A stretch of DNA of 64,000 nucleotides, taken from contig NC_015520.1 in the NCBI RefSeq assembly GCF_000213255.1, positions 1,012,001 through 1,076,000 on the forward strand, in the 5' to 3' direction. Both the position numbers and the translations under genes were made by a program. This DNA comes from Mahella australiensis 50-1 BON (lineage in GTDB: Bacteria > Bacillota > Clostridia > Mahellales > Mahellaceae). Positions within the stretch are counted from its first letter, which is position 1. Each line of letters begins with the position of its first letter. Below the pieces are notes generated by a model. It saw only the letters and a program-made list of their open reading frames with translations, made no database searches and had not been told where the DNA came from. Positions 52,706-62,891 of this stretch are shown piece after piece.

Positions 52706-53170
52706 TTGGCTAAAGCTAAAGTTGCGGATACGGTCAGGCAGTTGGTTATGCCTATATTAGAGGATAATGGCTTTGAACTGGTGGATATAGAGTTTAAAAA
52801 AGAAGGCGCAGAACAATATCTGCGCATTTTTATAGATAAGCCAGACGGTATAACCATAGATGATTGCGAGCTTGTAAGCCGGCATCTCAGCGATAAATTA
52901 GACGAGATAGATCCAATACCGCAAGCATATATACTGGAGGTATCATCTCCAGGTATAGATAGGCCCCTTAAGACTCAACGCGATTTTGAGCGCAGTATGG
53001 GCAAACAGGTAGAGATAAAGCTCTATAAGCAGTCTATGGGGCATAAGACTTATAAAGGTACTTTGGTTGGTTTTGACGATGAAAGAGTAGAGATAGAAAC
53101 CGTGGACAACCAACATTTATCGTTTGGCATTAAAGATATAGCCTTGATAAAGCCTATAATAGAATTCTGA
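52706..53170 (+). CDS. rimP: Ribosome maturation factor RimP
   Basis: 154 residues. N-terminal domain with GFELVDIEFKKEGAEQYLRIFIDKPDGI and LEVSSPGIDRPL, then an SH3-like C-terminal domain. Assists 30S assembly. TTG 52706 is chosen because GGAGGT (52693-52698) is seven bases upstream; the in-frame TTG 52691 overlaps that site. First gene of the classic rimP-nusA-ylxR-infB-rbfA operon. Confidence 0.94.
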   Translation: MAKAKVADTVRQLVMPILEDNGFELVDIEFKKEGAEQYLRIFIDKPDGITIDDCELVSRHLSDKLDEIDPIPQAYILEVSSPGIDRPLKTQRDFERSMGKQVEIKLYKQSMGHKTYKGTLVGFDDERVEIETVDNQHLSFGIKDIALIKPIIEF

Positions 53171-53195
53171 TCGAATTGGAGGGTTTAAGACTGTT

Positions 53196-54245
53196 ATGAA
53201 CGATGAATTTATGCAGGCGTTATATAAAATAGAAAAAGAAAAACATTTGCCTAAGGATGTGTTATTGCAGGCTATACAGTCGGCGCTTTTATCGGCTTAT
53301 AAAAAGGATTACGGTACAGCTAATAATGTAAGCGTCGATATAAATGCCAATAGCGGGGATATAAAGGTCTATGCGGCTAAAAAAGTAGTGGAGGATGTAA
53401 AAAATTCTGCTGTTGAGATAGATTTGTATAAGGCCAGAGATATACGGCCTGATGTACAATTGGGTGATATAATAAATATTGAGGTTACGCCTAAGGATTT
53501 CAGGCGTATAGCAGCGAAAGCCGCTAGAGATATAGTATTACAAAAAATACACGAAGTGGAAAAAGACATAATATTGGATGAGTATTCCGAAAAAGAAGGC
53601 GAGATTTTGACGGCTACGGTGGCGCGCCTCGATAGAAAGAATGTATATTTGGATTTAGGTAAAATAGAAGGTATTATGCCCATGAATGAGACGGTGCCGA
53701 GTGAAATATATAAGGTAAACGACCGTTTGAAAGTATATATACTGGAAGCTAAAAAAGGTGGTAAATCTCCCAATGTGATAGTATCCCGCAGCCATCCAGG
53801 CTTAGTAAAGCGCTTGTTTGAATTGGAGATACCTGAGATTCATGATGGTATAGTGGATATACGCGCTATAGCGAGGGAGGCCGGACATAGGTCAAAGGTA
53901 GCAGTTTATTCCAAGTACGATAAAATAGATCCAATAGGTTCTTGCATAGGTCCAAAGGGCACTAGAATCCAGACTATAATGAACGAATTGAGAGGCGAAC
54001 GCATAGATATAGTTGAATGGAGTCTTATGCCTGAGCGATTTATAGCCAACGCATTGAGTCCGGCTAAAGTATTAGAAGTAATATTAAATGAAAAAGAGAA
54101 ATCTGCGCGGGTTATAGTACCTAAAAATCAGTTATCTTTAGCAATTGGCAAAGAAGGACAGAACGCAAGATTGGCTGCTAAACTGACTGGGTGGAAGATA
54201 GATATAAAAACGCCTGATCAACAAGAGGTGAATGAAACGAAATGA
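53196..54245 (+). CDS. nusA: Transcription factor NusA
   Basis: 349 residues. NusA N-terminal domain (1-125), S1 (about 135-200), KH1 and KH2 (about 205-345) with GSCIGPKGTRIQTIM and AIGKEGQNARLAAKLTGWKIDI. No C-terminal acidic repeats, as usual for Firmicutes. Controls pausing, termination and antitermination, and probably its own operon. Confidence 0.95.
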   Translation: MNDEFMQALYKIEKEKHLPKDVLLQAIQSALLSAYKKDYGTANNVSVDINANSGDIKVYAAKKVVEDVKNSAVEIDLYKARDIRPDVQLGDIINIEVTPKDFRRIAAKAARDIVLQKIHEVEKDIILDEYSEKEGEILTATVARLDRKNVYLDLGKIEGIMPMNETVPSEIYKVNDRLKVYILEAKKGGKSPNVIVSRSHPGLVKRLFELEIPEIHDGIVDIRAIAREAGHRSKVAVYSKYDKIDPIGSCIGPKGTRIQTIMNELRGERIDIVEWSLMPERFIANALSPAKVLEVILNEKEKSARVIVPKNQLSLAIGKEGQNARLAAKLTGWKIDIKTPDQQEVNETK

Positions 54246-54526
54246 TGAGAAAAATCCCGGAGAGGACTTGTGTGGTATGCAGGCAAGCTAAACCTAAAAA
54301 GGAGCTTATAAGGGTGGTAAGAAATAACGAAGGCAATGTTTGCATAGATCCGACCGGTAAAGCGGCCGGACGAGGCGCCTATATATGCGCCAATATCCAG
54401 TGCATATCAAAGGCTCACAAGAGCAGGGCTTTAGACAGAGCATTGAAAGTTAAAGTAGAGGATAGCGTTTATGAAGATTTGGAGAAATATTCTAATACGG
54501 AGGTAATTGCCGATGGCAAAAAGTAG
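54242..54526 (+). CDS. rnpM: RNase P modulator RnpM (YlxR, DUF448)
   Basis: 94 residues. Signature [25 protein letters not shown], then [11 protein letters not shown] and [15 protein letters not shown]. YlxR binds RNase P RNA and modulates tRNA processing in B. subtilis. It overlaps nusA by ATGA and infB by 14 bases. The L7Ae-like gene ylxQ that normally lies between it and infB is absent. Confidence 0.93.
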   Translation: MMRKIPERTCVVCRQAKPKKELIRVVRNNEGNVCIDPTGKAAGRGAYICANIQCISKAHKSRALDRALKVKVEDSVYEDLEKYSNTEVIADGKK

Positions 54527-56876
54527 CGTATACCAAGATGAAAGACGATTGAAGCACAATGTAGGAGTCTTGATGAAGATGGCGAATTCGCTGGAGAACG
54601 AGATAAAAGCATATGAGGCTGTATTAGCTCAAAAGCAGCAGGATATACAGCGTGAGGAACAAAAGCGCCTGGAAACGGCCAAAGCTTCGGAACAAGCCGC
54701 TAAATCCGAGCGTCCCAATAGGAATGAAACCCGACCGATACAGCAGGGCAGAATGGAACGCAATAAGCGGCAGCAACAGGCTTCACCTGCCAGGCGCGAC
54801 AACAACTTGGATAAATCGCTTGAAAAATTGCGTAAAGAAACCCCTGAGTCAGAGGTACTGGAGGAAAAAGAAAAGGCTGCACGACGCAAAACCGCGCAGA
54901 AACCAAAACCTGCACCATCCCATAATGCCGGAGAAAAAGTAAAAGAACGGGTTAAAGTGGACGACGACAATATAATAGATGGCCGCAAGATAATTAAGGG
55001 TTATCAGGGTATCGAGCATGTTGAGGATGTCATCGATGAACCTATAATAAAGAAAACCAGGAAACCTGCTAAAAAGGGTGCTAAAAATAATGCGATGAAA
55101 GGTATGGATATACCTAAAAGCGATAAACCTATAATGATAGGTGCTTCTATAACTGTAAAAGATTTGTCGGAGAAAATTGGCAAACCAGCTGCTGGGATAA
55201 TAAAGTCGCTTATGAAGTTAGGTATAATGGCTACTATAAACGATGAAATAGATTTTGATACAGCATCTCTCGTAGCTTCGGAATACGGCGTAGTATTGGA
55301 GCGCAAAGAGGAAAAGAGTAACGAAGAACTGTTGCTAGAGCTTGAAAAGACCGACGTGTCCGATCCAACAAAGCTTGTGCCAAGGCCACCGATAGTAACC
55401 GTTATGGGCCATGTTGATCACGGCAAAACCTCGCTCCTGGATGCTATACGTTCTACACGTGTTACTGAGCAGGAAGCCGGGGGCATAACTCAACATATAG
55501 GTGCTTATCAGGTGCAAATAAACAACAGATGGATTACATTTTTGGATACGCCTGGCCACGAGGCGTTTACAGCTATGAGGGCTAGAGGAGCGCAGGTAAC
55601 CGATATAGCTATATTGGTAGTGGCGGCGGATGACGGTGTTATGCCTCAAACTGTAGAAGCTATAAATCATGCTAAGGCGGCTGGCGTGCCAATTATAGTA
55701 GCTATAAACAAGATAGATAAACCAGGAGCCAATCCTGATCGCATAAAACAACAATTAACCGAATATGATCTTATACCTGAGGACTGGGGTGGCGATACCA
55801 TATGCGTCCCGGTATCAGCCAAGGCGAAAATAGGCATAGATACATTATTGGAAATGATATTGCTGGTGGCCGATATGCAGGAGCTTAGGGCTAATCCAGA
55901 CCGTCCAGCATATGGAACAATAATAGAGGCGCAGTTGGATAAAGGCATGGGCCCGCTGGCTACGGCACTAATTCAAGACGGTACGCTGCATGTAGGTGAT
56001 GTTATATTATCGGGTCTTACTTATGGCAAGGTTAAGGCTTTGATAAATGATAAAGGTCAACGGGTAAATCAAGCCGGACCGGCTATGCCTGTGCAGGTAT
56101 TGGGGTTCTCGGACGTTCCGAGTGCCGGTGATAAATTTTATGTAGTAGAAGAAGCGCTGGCCAAAAAAATAGTGGAGGAACGCAAGAACACTATAAAAGA
56201 AGAGCAGGTCAAGCACAATCAACGTTTAACACTCGATGATCTATTCAATCAGATAAAAGAGGGCGAGATAAAAGACCTTAACATAATAGTCAAAGCCGAT
56301 GTGCAGGGATCTGTAGAAGCTGTTAAACAGGCTTTAGAGCGTTTGAGCAATGATGAAGTGCGTGTCAACGTTATCCACGGTGGCGTAGGGGCTATAACCG
56401 AAAGCGATGTATTATTGGCTTCCGCGTCTAATGCCATTATAATAGGTTTTAATGTTAGACCGGAGCCTGGTGCTAAAACAGCTGCTGCTAGGGATAATAT
56501 AGATATAAGATTGTACAGAATAATATACGATGCCATAGATGATATTAAGGCCGCTATGAAGGGTATGTTAGCAAAACGCTTTGAGGAAGTGGTGCTGGGT
56601 CATGCCGAGGTTAGAGAAACGTTCAAGATAAGTAATGTAGGCACTGTAGCAGGATGCTATGTAATCGACGGCAAGATTACCCGCAATGCCGATGCCCGTA
56701 TAATCAGGGATGGTATAGTAGTATATGAGGGTAAAATATCTTCGCTCAAGCGGTTTAAGGATGATGCCAGAGAGGTTGCTGCCGGCTATGAATGCGGCAT
56801 TACAATAGAACGGTTCAACGATATAAAAGAAAAAGATATAATAGAAGCATATACTCAACAAGAGGTTGAACCATAA
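54513..56876 (+). CDS. infB: Translation initiation factor IF-2
   Basis: 787 residues. G domain starts with GHVDHGKT at 299-306, then DTPGHEAF and NKID; IF2_N-type domain at about 208-262 ([26 protein letters not shown]); C-terminal initiator-tRNA-binding domain near the end. The first 200 residues are charged, partly coiled coil ([21 protein letters not shown]), and lack the usual first IF2_N motif. ATG 54513 follows GGAGG at nine bases. Confidence 0.95.
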   Translation: MAKSSVYQDERRLKHNVGVLMKMANSLENEIKAYEAVLAQKQQDIQREEQKRLETAKASEQAAKSERPNRNETRPIQQGRMERNKRQQQASPARRDNNLDKSLEKLRKETPESEVLEEKEKAARRKTAQKPKPAPSHNAGEKVKERVKVDDDNIIDGRKIIKGYQGIEHVEDVIDEPIIKKTRKPAKKGAKNNAMKGMDIPKSDKPIMIGASITVKDLSEKIGKPAAGIIKSLMKLGIMATINDEIDFDTASLVASEYGVVLERKEEKSNEELLLELEKTDVSDPTKLVPRPPIVTVMGHVDHGKTSLLDAIRSTRVTEQEAGGITQHIGAYQVQINNRWITFLDTPGHEAFTAMRARGAQVTDIAILVVAADDGVMPQTVEAINHAKAAGVPIIVAINKIDKPGANPDRIKQQLTEYDLIPEDWGGDTICVPVSAKAKIGIDTLLEMILLVADMQELRANPDRPAYGTIIEAQLDKGMGPLATALIQDGTLHVGDVILSGLTYGKVKALINDKGQRVNQAGPAMPVQVLGFSDVPSAGDKFYVVEEALAKKIVEERKNTIKEEQVKHNQRLTLDDLFNQIKEGEIKDLNIIVKADVQGSVEAVKQALERLSNDEVRVNVIHGGVGAITESDVLLASASNAIIIGFNVRPEPGAKTAAARDNIDIRLYRIIYDAIDDIKAAMKGMLAKRFEEVVLGHAEVRETFKISNVGTVAGCYVIDGKITRNADARIIRDGIVVYEGKISSLKRFKDDAREVAAGYECGITIERFNDIKEKDIIEAYTQQEVEP

Positions 56877-56896
56877 AAACAGGGAGGTTGACTTAT

Positions 56897-57265
56897 ATGG
56901 AGTTTTCAAGGCTGGCCCGCATATCGGAAGAACTCAAGCGCGAGATCAGCGATATTATAAGAAATGAATTAAAAGATCCTCGTGTTCCTATGATGACAAG
57001 CGTCACAAAGGTTGAGATAACCAATGATCTTAAATATGCCAAGGTTTATGTGAGCGTATTAGGGGACGAGGATACCGTAAAAAATGCTTTTGATGGCTTA
57101 AATAGCGCGGCTGGTTTTGTACGCAAAGAAGTTGGTTCACGCATAAGGCTTAGGTATACACCGCAGATAATATTCGTTCGCGATACTTCCATTGAATACG
57201 GCGCGCATATATCCAAGCTGTTGCATGATATAAATACTAATAAGCCAGAGCATGAGGAGCAATAA
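56897..57265 (+). CDS. rbfA: Ribosome-binding factor A
   Basis: 122 residues. SRLARISEELKREISDIIRNELKDPRV and KVYVSVLGDEDTVKNAFDGL are typical KH-like RbfA segments. Needed for late 30S maturation and cold growth. ATG 56897 follows GGGAGG; the in-frame TTG 56888 overlaps the ribosome binding site. Placed right after infB as in B. subtilis (ylxP missing). Confidence 0.94.
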   Translation: MEFSRLARISEELKREISDIIRNELKDPRVPMMTSVTKVEITNDLKYAKVYVSVLGDEDTVKNAFDGLNSAAGFVRKEVGSRIRLRYTPQIIFVRDTSIEYGAHISKLLHDINTNKPEHEEQ

Positions 57266-57267
57266 AT

Positions 57268-58239
57268 ATGATAGCTTCCGATGTAGTAAGGTTACTGAAA
57301 ACCAGCCATAAGATAGCTTTGATATCGCATATAATGCCGGACGGGGATACGCTGGGTTCATCGCTGGCCTTGGCATTAACATTGCGGCAGAAAGGCAAAG
57401 AAGTGGTGTGCCTTTGTTCTGATCCTATACCTAAATCTTACGCCTTCTTGCCGGGCGCTGATGTTATAAGACGTCCGATTCATTCGGACGCCGATATCAC
57501 GACAGTGCTAGCTATAGATTGCAGTGATAGGGAGCGCCTGGGTGATTGTAATAATATATTTTCAAAAGCCACCTATACGGTCAACATAGACCATCACATA
57601 AGCAATACATCTTATGCCCATTATAACATGGTGGACACCACCGCCGCCGCAACTGCAGAGCTCATATATCAGCTTATAAGGCTTACAGGTGCGAACATAG
57701 AGAAACAAGTAGCCACATGCCTTTATACGGGCATTGTTACCGATACAGGACGCTTTTCTTATGATAACACAACGTCGGTGACACATGAAATAGCCGGTGA
57801 TCTTATAAACTGCGGTGTGGATACTAATTGGCTTAATGATGAACTATTTAATAAACGCTCTTTACAGAGGACGCGTCTATTAGCTAAAGCTCTGGACACT
57901 ATACAGGTTTGTGGAGGTGGCAGCATAGCTTTTATTAAAGTTGACATGGCCATGCTGCGTGCTGTCGGAGCCGACGATGCCGATTGCGATGGTTTGGTGA
58001 ATTATGCAAGAGATATAGATACTGCAGAAGTAGGCCTGCTTTTTAAGGAGATGGATAATGGTCGCATAAAGGTAAGCCTTCGCTCTAAAAATCATGTCGA
58101 TGTTAATGCCATAGCGGCAAAATTTAACGGTGGAGGTCATAAGAAGGCGTCGGGCTGTACTATCGCAGCATCTATGGATGAAGCTATTGAAATGGTGTTA
58201 AAAGAGCTTGAGTCGATTATGAAGGCTGCGGAGGTTTAA
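57268..58239 (+). CDS. nrnA: NrnA-type DHH oligoribonuclease / PAP phosphatase
   Basis: 323 residues. DHH phosphoesterase: HIMPDGDTLGS at 21-31, the DHH triad in NIDHHISNT, and the DHHA1 motif GGGHKKASGC near 295. Degrades short RNAs and dephosphorylates pAp. It starts 2 bp after rbfA. The rbfA-nrnA-truB-ribF order is conserved in Clostridia. Confidence 0.94.
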   Translation: MIASDVVRLLKTSHKIALISHIMPDGDTLGSSLALALTLRQKGKEVVCLCSDPIPKSYAFLPGADVIRRPIHSDADITTVLAIDCSDRERLGDCNNIFSKATYTVNIDHHISNTSYAHYNMVDTTAAATAELIYQLIRLTGANIEKQVATCLYTGIVTDTGRFSYDNTTSVTHEIAGDLINCGVDTNWLNDELFNKRSLQRTRLLAKALDTIQVCGGGSIAFIKVDMAMLRAVGADDADCDGLVNYARDIDTAEVGLLFKEMDNGRIKVSLRSKNHVDVNAIAAKFNGGGHKKASGCTIAASMDEAIEMVLKELESIMKAAEV

Positions 58240-58246
58240 ACGGGTC

Positions 58247-59149
58247 ATGGATGGTATCATAAATATGTACAAGCCCGCTGGCATGACCTCTAATGACGTA
58301 GTAATGACATTGAGGCGTAGATTAAAACCGCTTAAGGTTGGCCATGCGGGTACTTTAGACCCCGATGCTTCGGGCGTATTGCCTATATGTTTGGGTAAAG
58401 CCACAAGGGTTGCGCAATACATAGTCGATGGTGAGAAGGTATATATAGCTGAAATGACGCTTGGCATAGTTACCGATACGCAGGATGCTTCAGGGCAGGT
58501 TATAGAACAACGACCCATAAATGTTGATGTCGACGATATATACGATGCTGCGTATTCTTTTAAGGGCAAACAACAGCAGGTGCCGCCAATGTATTCTGCA
58601 ATAAAGCATGATGGTGTGCCTTTATATAAATTAGCTAGGCGAGGACAAAGCATTGTACGTACTCCGAGAGATATAGAGATATATGATATATCGATTTTAG
58701 ATATACAATTTCCTGACCGAGTGCTTTTCAAGGTGAGGTGCTCGAAAGGTACCTATATACGCACTTTATGCCATGATATTGGCCAAAAACTGGGTTGTGG
58801 AGCGCATATGTCTTATCTTTTGCGTACGCAAGTAGCTAATTTTTACATAAAAGACTCTGTTGATCTTGATATGGTAGAGCAAATGTACCGGCAAGGCACT
58901 TTAGGAGATATTATAACACCTATAGATAAAGCACTTGCTGCGTTTGATTCTATATATGTCAACCGCGAAGGATATGAGCGGACATTGAATGGCAGCAGTC
59001 TTTATAAAATGCATGTAGAACATGTGCCGCAGGATTTGTCTATAGGAGATATAGTAAAAATATATTATAACGACGAATTTTTAGCATTGGGTCGATTGAG
59101 CGAGCAGGATACCGGCAAGTGTGTAAAACCCGTCAGAGTTTTTGTGTAA
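58247..59149 (+). CDS. truB: tRNA pseudouridine(55) synthase TruB
   Basis: 300 residues. Catalytic loop GTLDPDASG at 35-43 with nucleophile D38, YKPAGMTSNDVV, and VRCSKGTYIRTLCHDIG. A C-terminal PUA-like part ends ALGRLSEQDTGKCVKPVRVF. Makes pseudouridine 55 in tRNAs. It overlaps the open frame of ribF but not its likely start. Confidence 0.95.
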   Translation: MDGIINMYKPAGMTSNDVVMTLRRRLKPLKVGHAGTLDPDASGVLPICLGKATRVAQYIVDGEKVYIAEMTLGIVTDTQDASGQVIEQRPINVDVDDIYDAAYSFKGKQQQVPPMYSAIKHDGVPLYKLARRGQSIVRTPRDIEIYDISILDIQFPDRVLFKVRCSKGTYIRTLCHDIGQKLGCGAHMSYLLRTQVANFYIKDSVDLDMVEQMYRQGTLGDIITPIDKALAAFDSIYVNREGYERTLNGSSLYKMHVEHVPQDLSIGDIVKIYYNDEFLALGRLSEQDTGKCVKPVRVFV

Positions 59150-59159
59150 GAGGATAGAG

Positions 59160-60131
59160 ATGGATATAATAGCATCAGGTAGCAATACCATCGAAGAACC
59201 CTTGGTCATGGCTATAGGTACGTTCGATGGTATACATTTGGGACATCAGCAGCTTATTAAAACATTGAAAGATAAAGCATCGTTATATAAATGCGCGTCG
59301 GCTATATATACCTTCGATCGACATCCGCTAAATGTATTATGTCCGGATAAAACGCCTGCCTTGCTGATGAATAATAAGCAGAAATTGAGTGTATTACGCC
59401 AATATGGCATAGACTATGTAATATTAAATGAATTCAATAAGGCTTTTGCCGATACACCGGCCGATAAATTTGTAAATAACATTTTATTTGGTCTATATGA
59501 TGTAAAATCGGTGATAGTGGGTTTTGATTTTACGTTCGGCTATAAAGGGCAAGGCAATGCACAATTATTGAAAGACGAGGGACGAAAGCGCGGTATAGAC
59601 GTCGTAATAGTGCCGCCGGTAAAAGTGAACGGCATAACGGTGAGCAGCAGCCTTATACGGCGTTTGGTCAGCGATGGCTGTGTGGAAGAGGCGGCGTGTT
59701 ATTTGGGCAGGCCCTTTGCGCTGCTCGGGGAGGTTCATACAGGCCATAAGATAGGCCATAAGCTTGGATTTCCCACTGCTAATTTGACACCCGATCCCGA
59801 AGTGGTGGTACCTCGTCGCGGCGTTTATGCCACTGAAGTGGTTATAAGTGGTATGGAGGGCATATGGAAGGCTGTTACCAATATAGGGACAAGGCCTACA
59901 TTCAATGATACACATATAAGCGTAGAAACCCATATATTGGATTATGGTGGTTGGCTTTATGGAAGAGAGCTGGAGATACGATTTATAAGCCGCTTACGCG
60001 ATGAGATGTCATTTTCCAGTCCGAAGCAACTCGTCCGGCAAATACGCGAGGATATCGATAGGGCAAGGGAAGTGCTCGAAAATCTTGATAAAGCGTCCTC
60101 AGCTTCGCAGTCCTCCTCAGAATCACATTGA
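59160..60131 (+). CDS. ribF: Bifunctional riboflavin kinase / FAD synthetase
   Basis: 323 residues. N-terminal FAD synthetase with MAIGTFDGIHLGHQQLI and FDFTFGYKGQGN, SSSLIRRLV; C-terminal riboflavin kinase with GHKLGFPTANL and TNIGTRPTF. Makes FMN and FAD. ATG 59160 follows AGAGGA; a GTG at 59142 would lie inside truB. The Ser-rich tail (SSASQSSSESH) is not conserved. Last gene of the rimP operon. Confidence 0.95.
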   Translation: MDIIASGSNTIEEPLVMAIGTFDGIHLGHQQLIKTLKDKASLYKCASAIYTFDRHPLNVLCPDKTPALLMNNKQKLSVLRQYGIDYVILNEFNKAFADTPADKFVNNILFGLYDVKSVIVGFDFTFGYKGQGNAQLLKDEGRKRGIDVVIVPPVKVNGITVSSSLIRRLVSDGCVEEAACYLGRPFALLGEVHTGHKIGHKLGFPTANLTPDPEVVVPRRGVYATEVVISGMEGIWKAVTNIGTRPTFNDTHISVETHILDYGGWLYGRELEIRFISRLRDEMSFSSPKQLVRQIREDIDRAREVLENLDKASSASQSSSESH

Positions 60132-60204
60132 GGCTAATCAGTTACCAAGCCAGCTAAATAGTCACAACATATATATTAGTCCTGTATCGGTTCAAAAAAA
60201 TATA

Positions 60205-60233
60205 TTGTTAATTGATGAAAAATGATATATACT
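60205..60233 (+). promoter_or_regulatory. rpsO promoter
   Basis: TTGTTA (60205-60210), 17 bases, TATACT (60228-60233). Confidence 0.65.
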
Positions 60234-60239
60234 AATGTT

Positions 60240-60330
60240 AACCATGAGCTGGGGATATCGACTCCTCGACGTTATCCTCTGTTCAATGGAGATTATATGG
60301 CATGGGTGCCAAAAAAGAGGAGGTGTACAC
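60240..60330 (+). promoter_or_regulatory. rpsO leader, possible S15 autoregulatory RNA
   Basis: About 90 transcribed, untranslated bases with a closing pair ACCATG (60241-60246) / CATGGGT (60301-60307) around smaller stems such as GGGGA/TCCTC (60251-60255, 60263-60267). S15 represses its own mRNA in many bacteria through unrelated leader structures; this leader is a candidate. The structure was paired by eye only. Confidence 0.4.
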
Positions 60331-60594
60331 ATGGATAAGGCCAAGAAACAGGAGATAATAAAGGCCTATGGCCTGCATGAGAATGATACTGGTTCACCAG
60401 AGGTGCAAATAGCCATCCTGACAGAGCGAATCAATCATTTGACGGAGCATTTGCAGGTTAATAAGCACGACAACCATTCCAGGAGAGGATTGCTCAAAAT
60501 GGTCGGTCAGAGGCGTAGGTTTTTAAACTATCTCAAAGACAAAGATATTGAGCGTTATCGTTCCATAGTGGACCGTTTGGGACTCAGAAAATAA
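60331..60594 (+). CDS. rpsO: 30S ribosomal protein S15
   Basis: 87 residues. [26 protein letters not shown] and [24 protein letters not shown] are the classic S15 segments. ATG 60331 follows GAGGAGGTG; the frame is open upstream but that part lies in the leader. A hairpin follows the stop, and pnp comes next, as in most bacteria. Confidence 0.96.
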   Translation: MDKAKKQEIIKAYGLHENDTGSPEVQIAILTERINHLTEHLQVNKHDNHSRRGLLKMVGQRRRFLNYLKDKDIERYRSIVDRLGLRK

Positions 60595-60599
60595 TTATG

Positions 60600-60622
60600 G
60601 GCGGGGATTCCCCGCTCTGTTT
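60600..60622 (+). terminator. Hairpin between rpsO and pnp
   Basis: GCGGGG (60601-60606) / CCCCGC (60610-60615) with a 3-base loop, then a short T-rich stretch; a terminator or partial attenuator, possibly also an RNase III-type site controlling pnp. Confidence 0.6.
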
Positions 60623-60669
60623 ATTAAAGACGGTCAAAGGACAGCTCGATATGGAAGGAGGAAATTTTT

Positions 60670-62796
60670 CTGTATAGACAATTTGAAATGGAACTTGCCG
60701 GGAGAAAGTTGAGAATAGAAACCGGCAAACTGGCTGAACAAGCCAACGGAGCTGTATTGGTCAGATACGGCGATACCACCGTATTTGTGGCGGTTACGGC
60801 ATCTAAAGAACCGCGAGAGGGCATAGACTTTTTTCCGTTGAGCGTAGACTTTGAAGAAAAGTTATATGCTGTCGGTAAGATACCGGGTGGCTATATAAAG
60901 AGAGAGGGTAAACCCACAGAGAAAGCCATATTGACATCACGGTTGATAGACAGACCTATACGGCCATTATTTCCAAAGGGTTATAGGAATGACGTGCAGG
61001 TGGTTGCCATGCCGTTGTCTGTGGAACCAGATGTGCCGCCGGATGTAGTAGCTATGGTTGGTGCTTCGGCTGCTTTGAGCATATCCGATATACCCTTCGA
61101 AGGTCCTATAGGTGCAGTATTAGTAGGACTGGTGGATGGCGAACTGGTCATTAATCCTGACGCTGCGCAACGCGAAAGAAGCAGGCTTCACTTAACTGTA
61201 GCGGGAACAAAGGACGCCATAATGATGGTCGAAGCTGGCGCTAATGAAGTACCGGAAGATAAAATATTGGAAGCCATTATGTTCGGGCACGAGCATATAA
61301 AACAGTTGGTGGCATTTCAAGAGCAGATCGTGTCTGAAGTGGGTATTCCGAAGAATGTGCCTGAATTACATCATGTGGACCCCGAAATAGAAACAGCAGT
61401 GCGTGAATACGCTTTCGATATGATATCCGAGGCTGTGCGTTCCAATAATAAGCAAGGACGCGAGGACCAGATGGATAAAGTTAAAGAGGATATATTCGAG
61501 CATTTTGCGGAGGCATTTCCGGAACGTGAGGCTGAGATCGATGAAGCGGTCTACAATATAACAAAAGAGTGTGTTCGCAAGATGGTCCTTACCGAAGGGG
61601 CGCGACCTGACGGACGAAAATTAGACGAAATAAGGCCTATATCCTGCGAAGTCGGTCTTATACCAAGGGTCCATGGGTCTGGCTTATTTACCAGAGGCCA
61701 GACGCAAGTGTTGACGATAGCTACGTTGGGTGCACCTGGAGACGAACAGATGCTCGAGGATCTGAGCCTGGAAGAGAGCAAGCGCTATATACACCATTAT
61801 AACATGCCGCCTTATAGCACAGGCGAGGCTAAAATGATGCGCGGACCAGGACGCAGAGAGATAGGTCACGGTGCGCTGGCTGAAAGGGCATTAGAGCCTA
61901 TGATACCATCTCAGGAAGAATTCCCGTATACCATAAGGTTGGTTTCGGAAGTAATGAGCTCTAACGGTTCCACATCTCAAGCTAGCGTATGCGGCAGCAC
62001 ATTGGCCCTTATGGATGCCGGTGTCCCTATAAAAGCCCCAGTGGCCGGGGTGGCTATGGGTCTAATGAAGGATGAGCAATCCGACAAAGTGGCTATATTG
62101 ACCGATATACAGGGCTTGGAGGATTTCTTTGGAGATATGGATTTTAAGGTGGCAGGTACGGCTGACGGTGTGACCGCCATACAGATGGATATAAAGGTAA
62201 AAGGTATAGACAGGTCCATATTGGAGGCCGCGCTGAAACAAGCATATGAAGGGCGCATGTTCATAATGAATAAGATGCTGGAGGTTATATCCGAGCCGCG
62301 CAAAGAGGTATCGCCATATGCGCCCAAAATTATGACCATGACCATAGATCCCGATAAAATACGCTCAGTTATAGGCAGCGGCGGTAAAGTCATAAATAAA
62401 ATAATAGCCGATACGGGTACAAAAATAGACATAGAGGAAGACGGTACGATATATATAGCCGCGCCGGACAGCGAATCCGGTAAAAAAGCCATGCGCATAA
62501 TAGAAGGCATCGTTAAAGATGTGGAGGCAGGCGACGTATACCTGGGTAAAGTGACTAGAATAATGCCTTTTGGTGCTTTTGTAGAAATATTGCCTGGGAA
62601 AGAGGGGCTGGTTCATATATCCAAACTGTCAAAGGAGCACGTTGCTAAGGTTGAAGATGTGGTCAAGGTCGGTGACGAAATATTAGTCAAAGTTACCGAT
62701 ATAGACAAACAAGGGCGGATAAACCTATCCCATAAAGCAGTGCTTAGTGAGGAAACCAACGATAATCCAAAAGATAGACGGAATAGAAATTCATAA
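60670..62796 (+). CDS. pnp: Polynucleotide phosphorylase (apparent CTG start)
   Basis: 708 residues from CTG 60670: (M)[20 protein letters not shown], the family N-terminus of Clostridia. AAGGAGG at 60655-60661 is eight bases before this CTG but 26 before the ATG at 60688, so CTG is the better start. Two RNase PH domains, a KH domain ([16 protein letters not shown]) and an S1 domain ([26 protein letters not shown]). Phosphorolytic 3'-5' exoribonuclease. Confidence 0.93.
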   Translation: MYRQFEMELAGRKLRIETGKLAEQANGAVLVRYGDTTVFVAVTASKEPREGIDFFPLSVDFEEKLYAVGKIPGGYIKREGKPTEKAILTSRLIDRPIRPLFPKGYRNDVQVVAMPLSVEPDVPPDVVAMVGASAALSISDIPFEGPIGAVLVGLVDGELVINPDAAQRERSRLHLTVAGTKDAIMMVEAGANEVPEDKILEAIMFGHEHIKQLVAFQEQIVSEVGIPKNVPELHHVDPEIETAVREYAFDMISEAVRSNNKQGREDQMDKVKEDIFEHFAEAFPEREAEIDEAVYNITKECVRKMVLTEGARPDGRKLDEIRPISCEVGLIPRVHGSGLFTRGQTQVLTIATLGAPGDEQMLEDLSLEESKRYIHHYNMPPYSTGEAKMMRGPGRREIGHGALAERALEPMIPSQEEFPYTIRLVSEVMSSNGSTSQASVCGSTLALMDAGVPIKAPVAGVAMGLMKDEQSDKVAILTDIQGLEDFFGDMDFKVAGTADGVTAIQMDIKVKGIDRSILEAALKQAYEGRMFIMNKMLEVISEPRKEVSPYAPKIMTMTIDPDKIRSVIGSGGKVINKIIADTGTKIDIEEDGTIYIAAPDSESGKKAMRIIEGIVKDVEAGDVYLGKVTRIMPFGAFVEILPGKEGLVHISKLSKEHVAKVEDVVKVGDEILVKVTDIDKQGRINLSHKAVLSEETNDNPKDRRNRNS

Positions 62797-62826
62797 AAAC
62801 ATAAACCTTTAAGGTTTATGTTTTTT
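62796..62826 (+). terminator. Terminator of pnp
   Basis: A 12-13-bp stem (CATAAACC / GGTTTATG core, extended by A/T pairs) with loop TTTAA, followed by a run of T. Confidence 0.88.
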
Positions 62827-62891
62827 GTTATAATCGCTCTGGCTGCTGAATATGGTAATACCATCATATAAATGGGGCAGGGTGATTAGAA

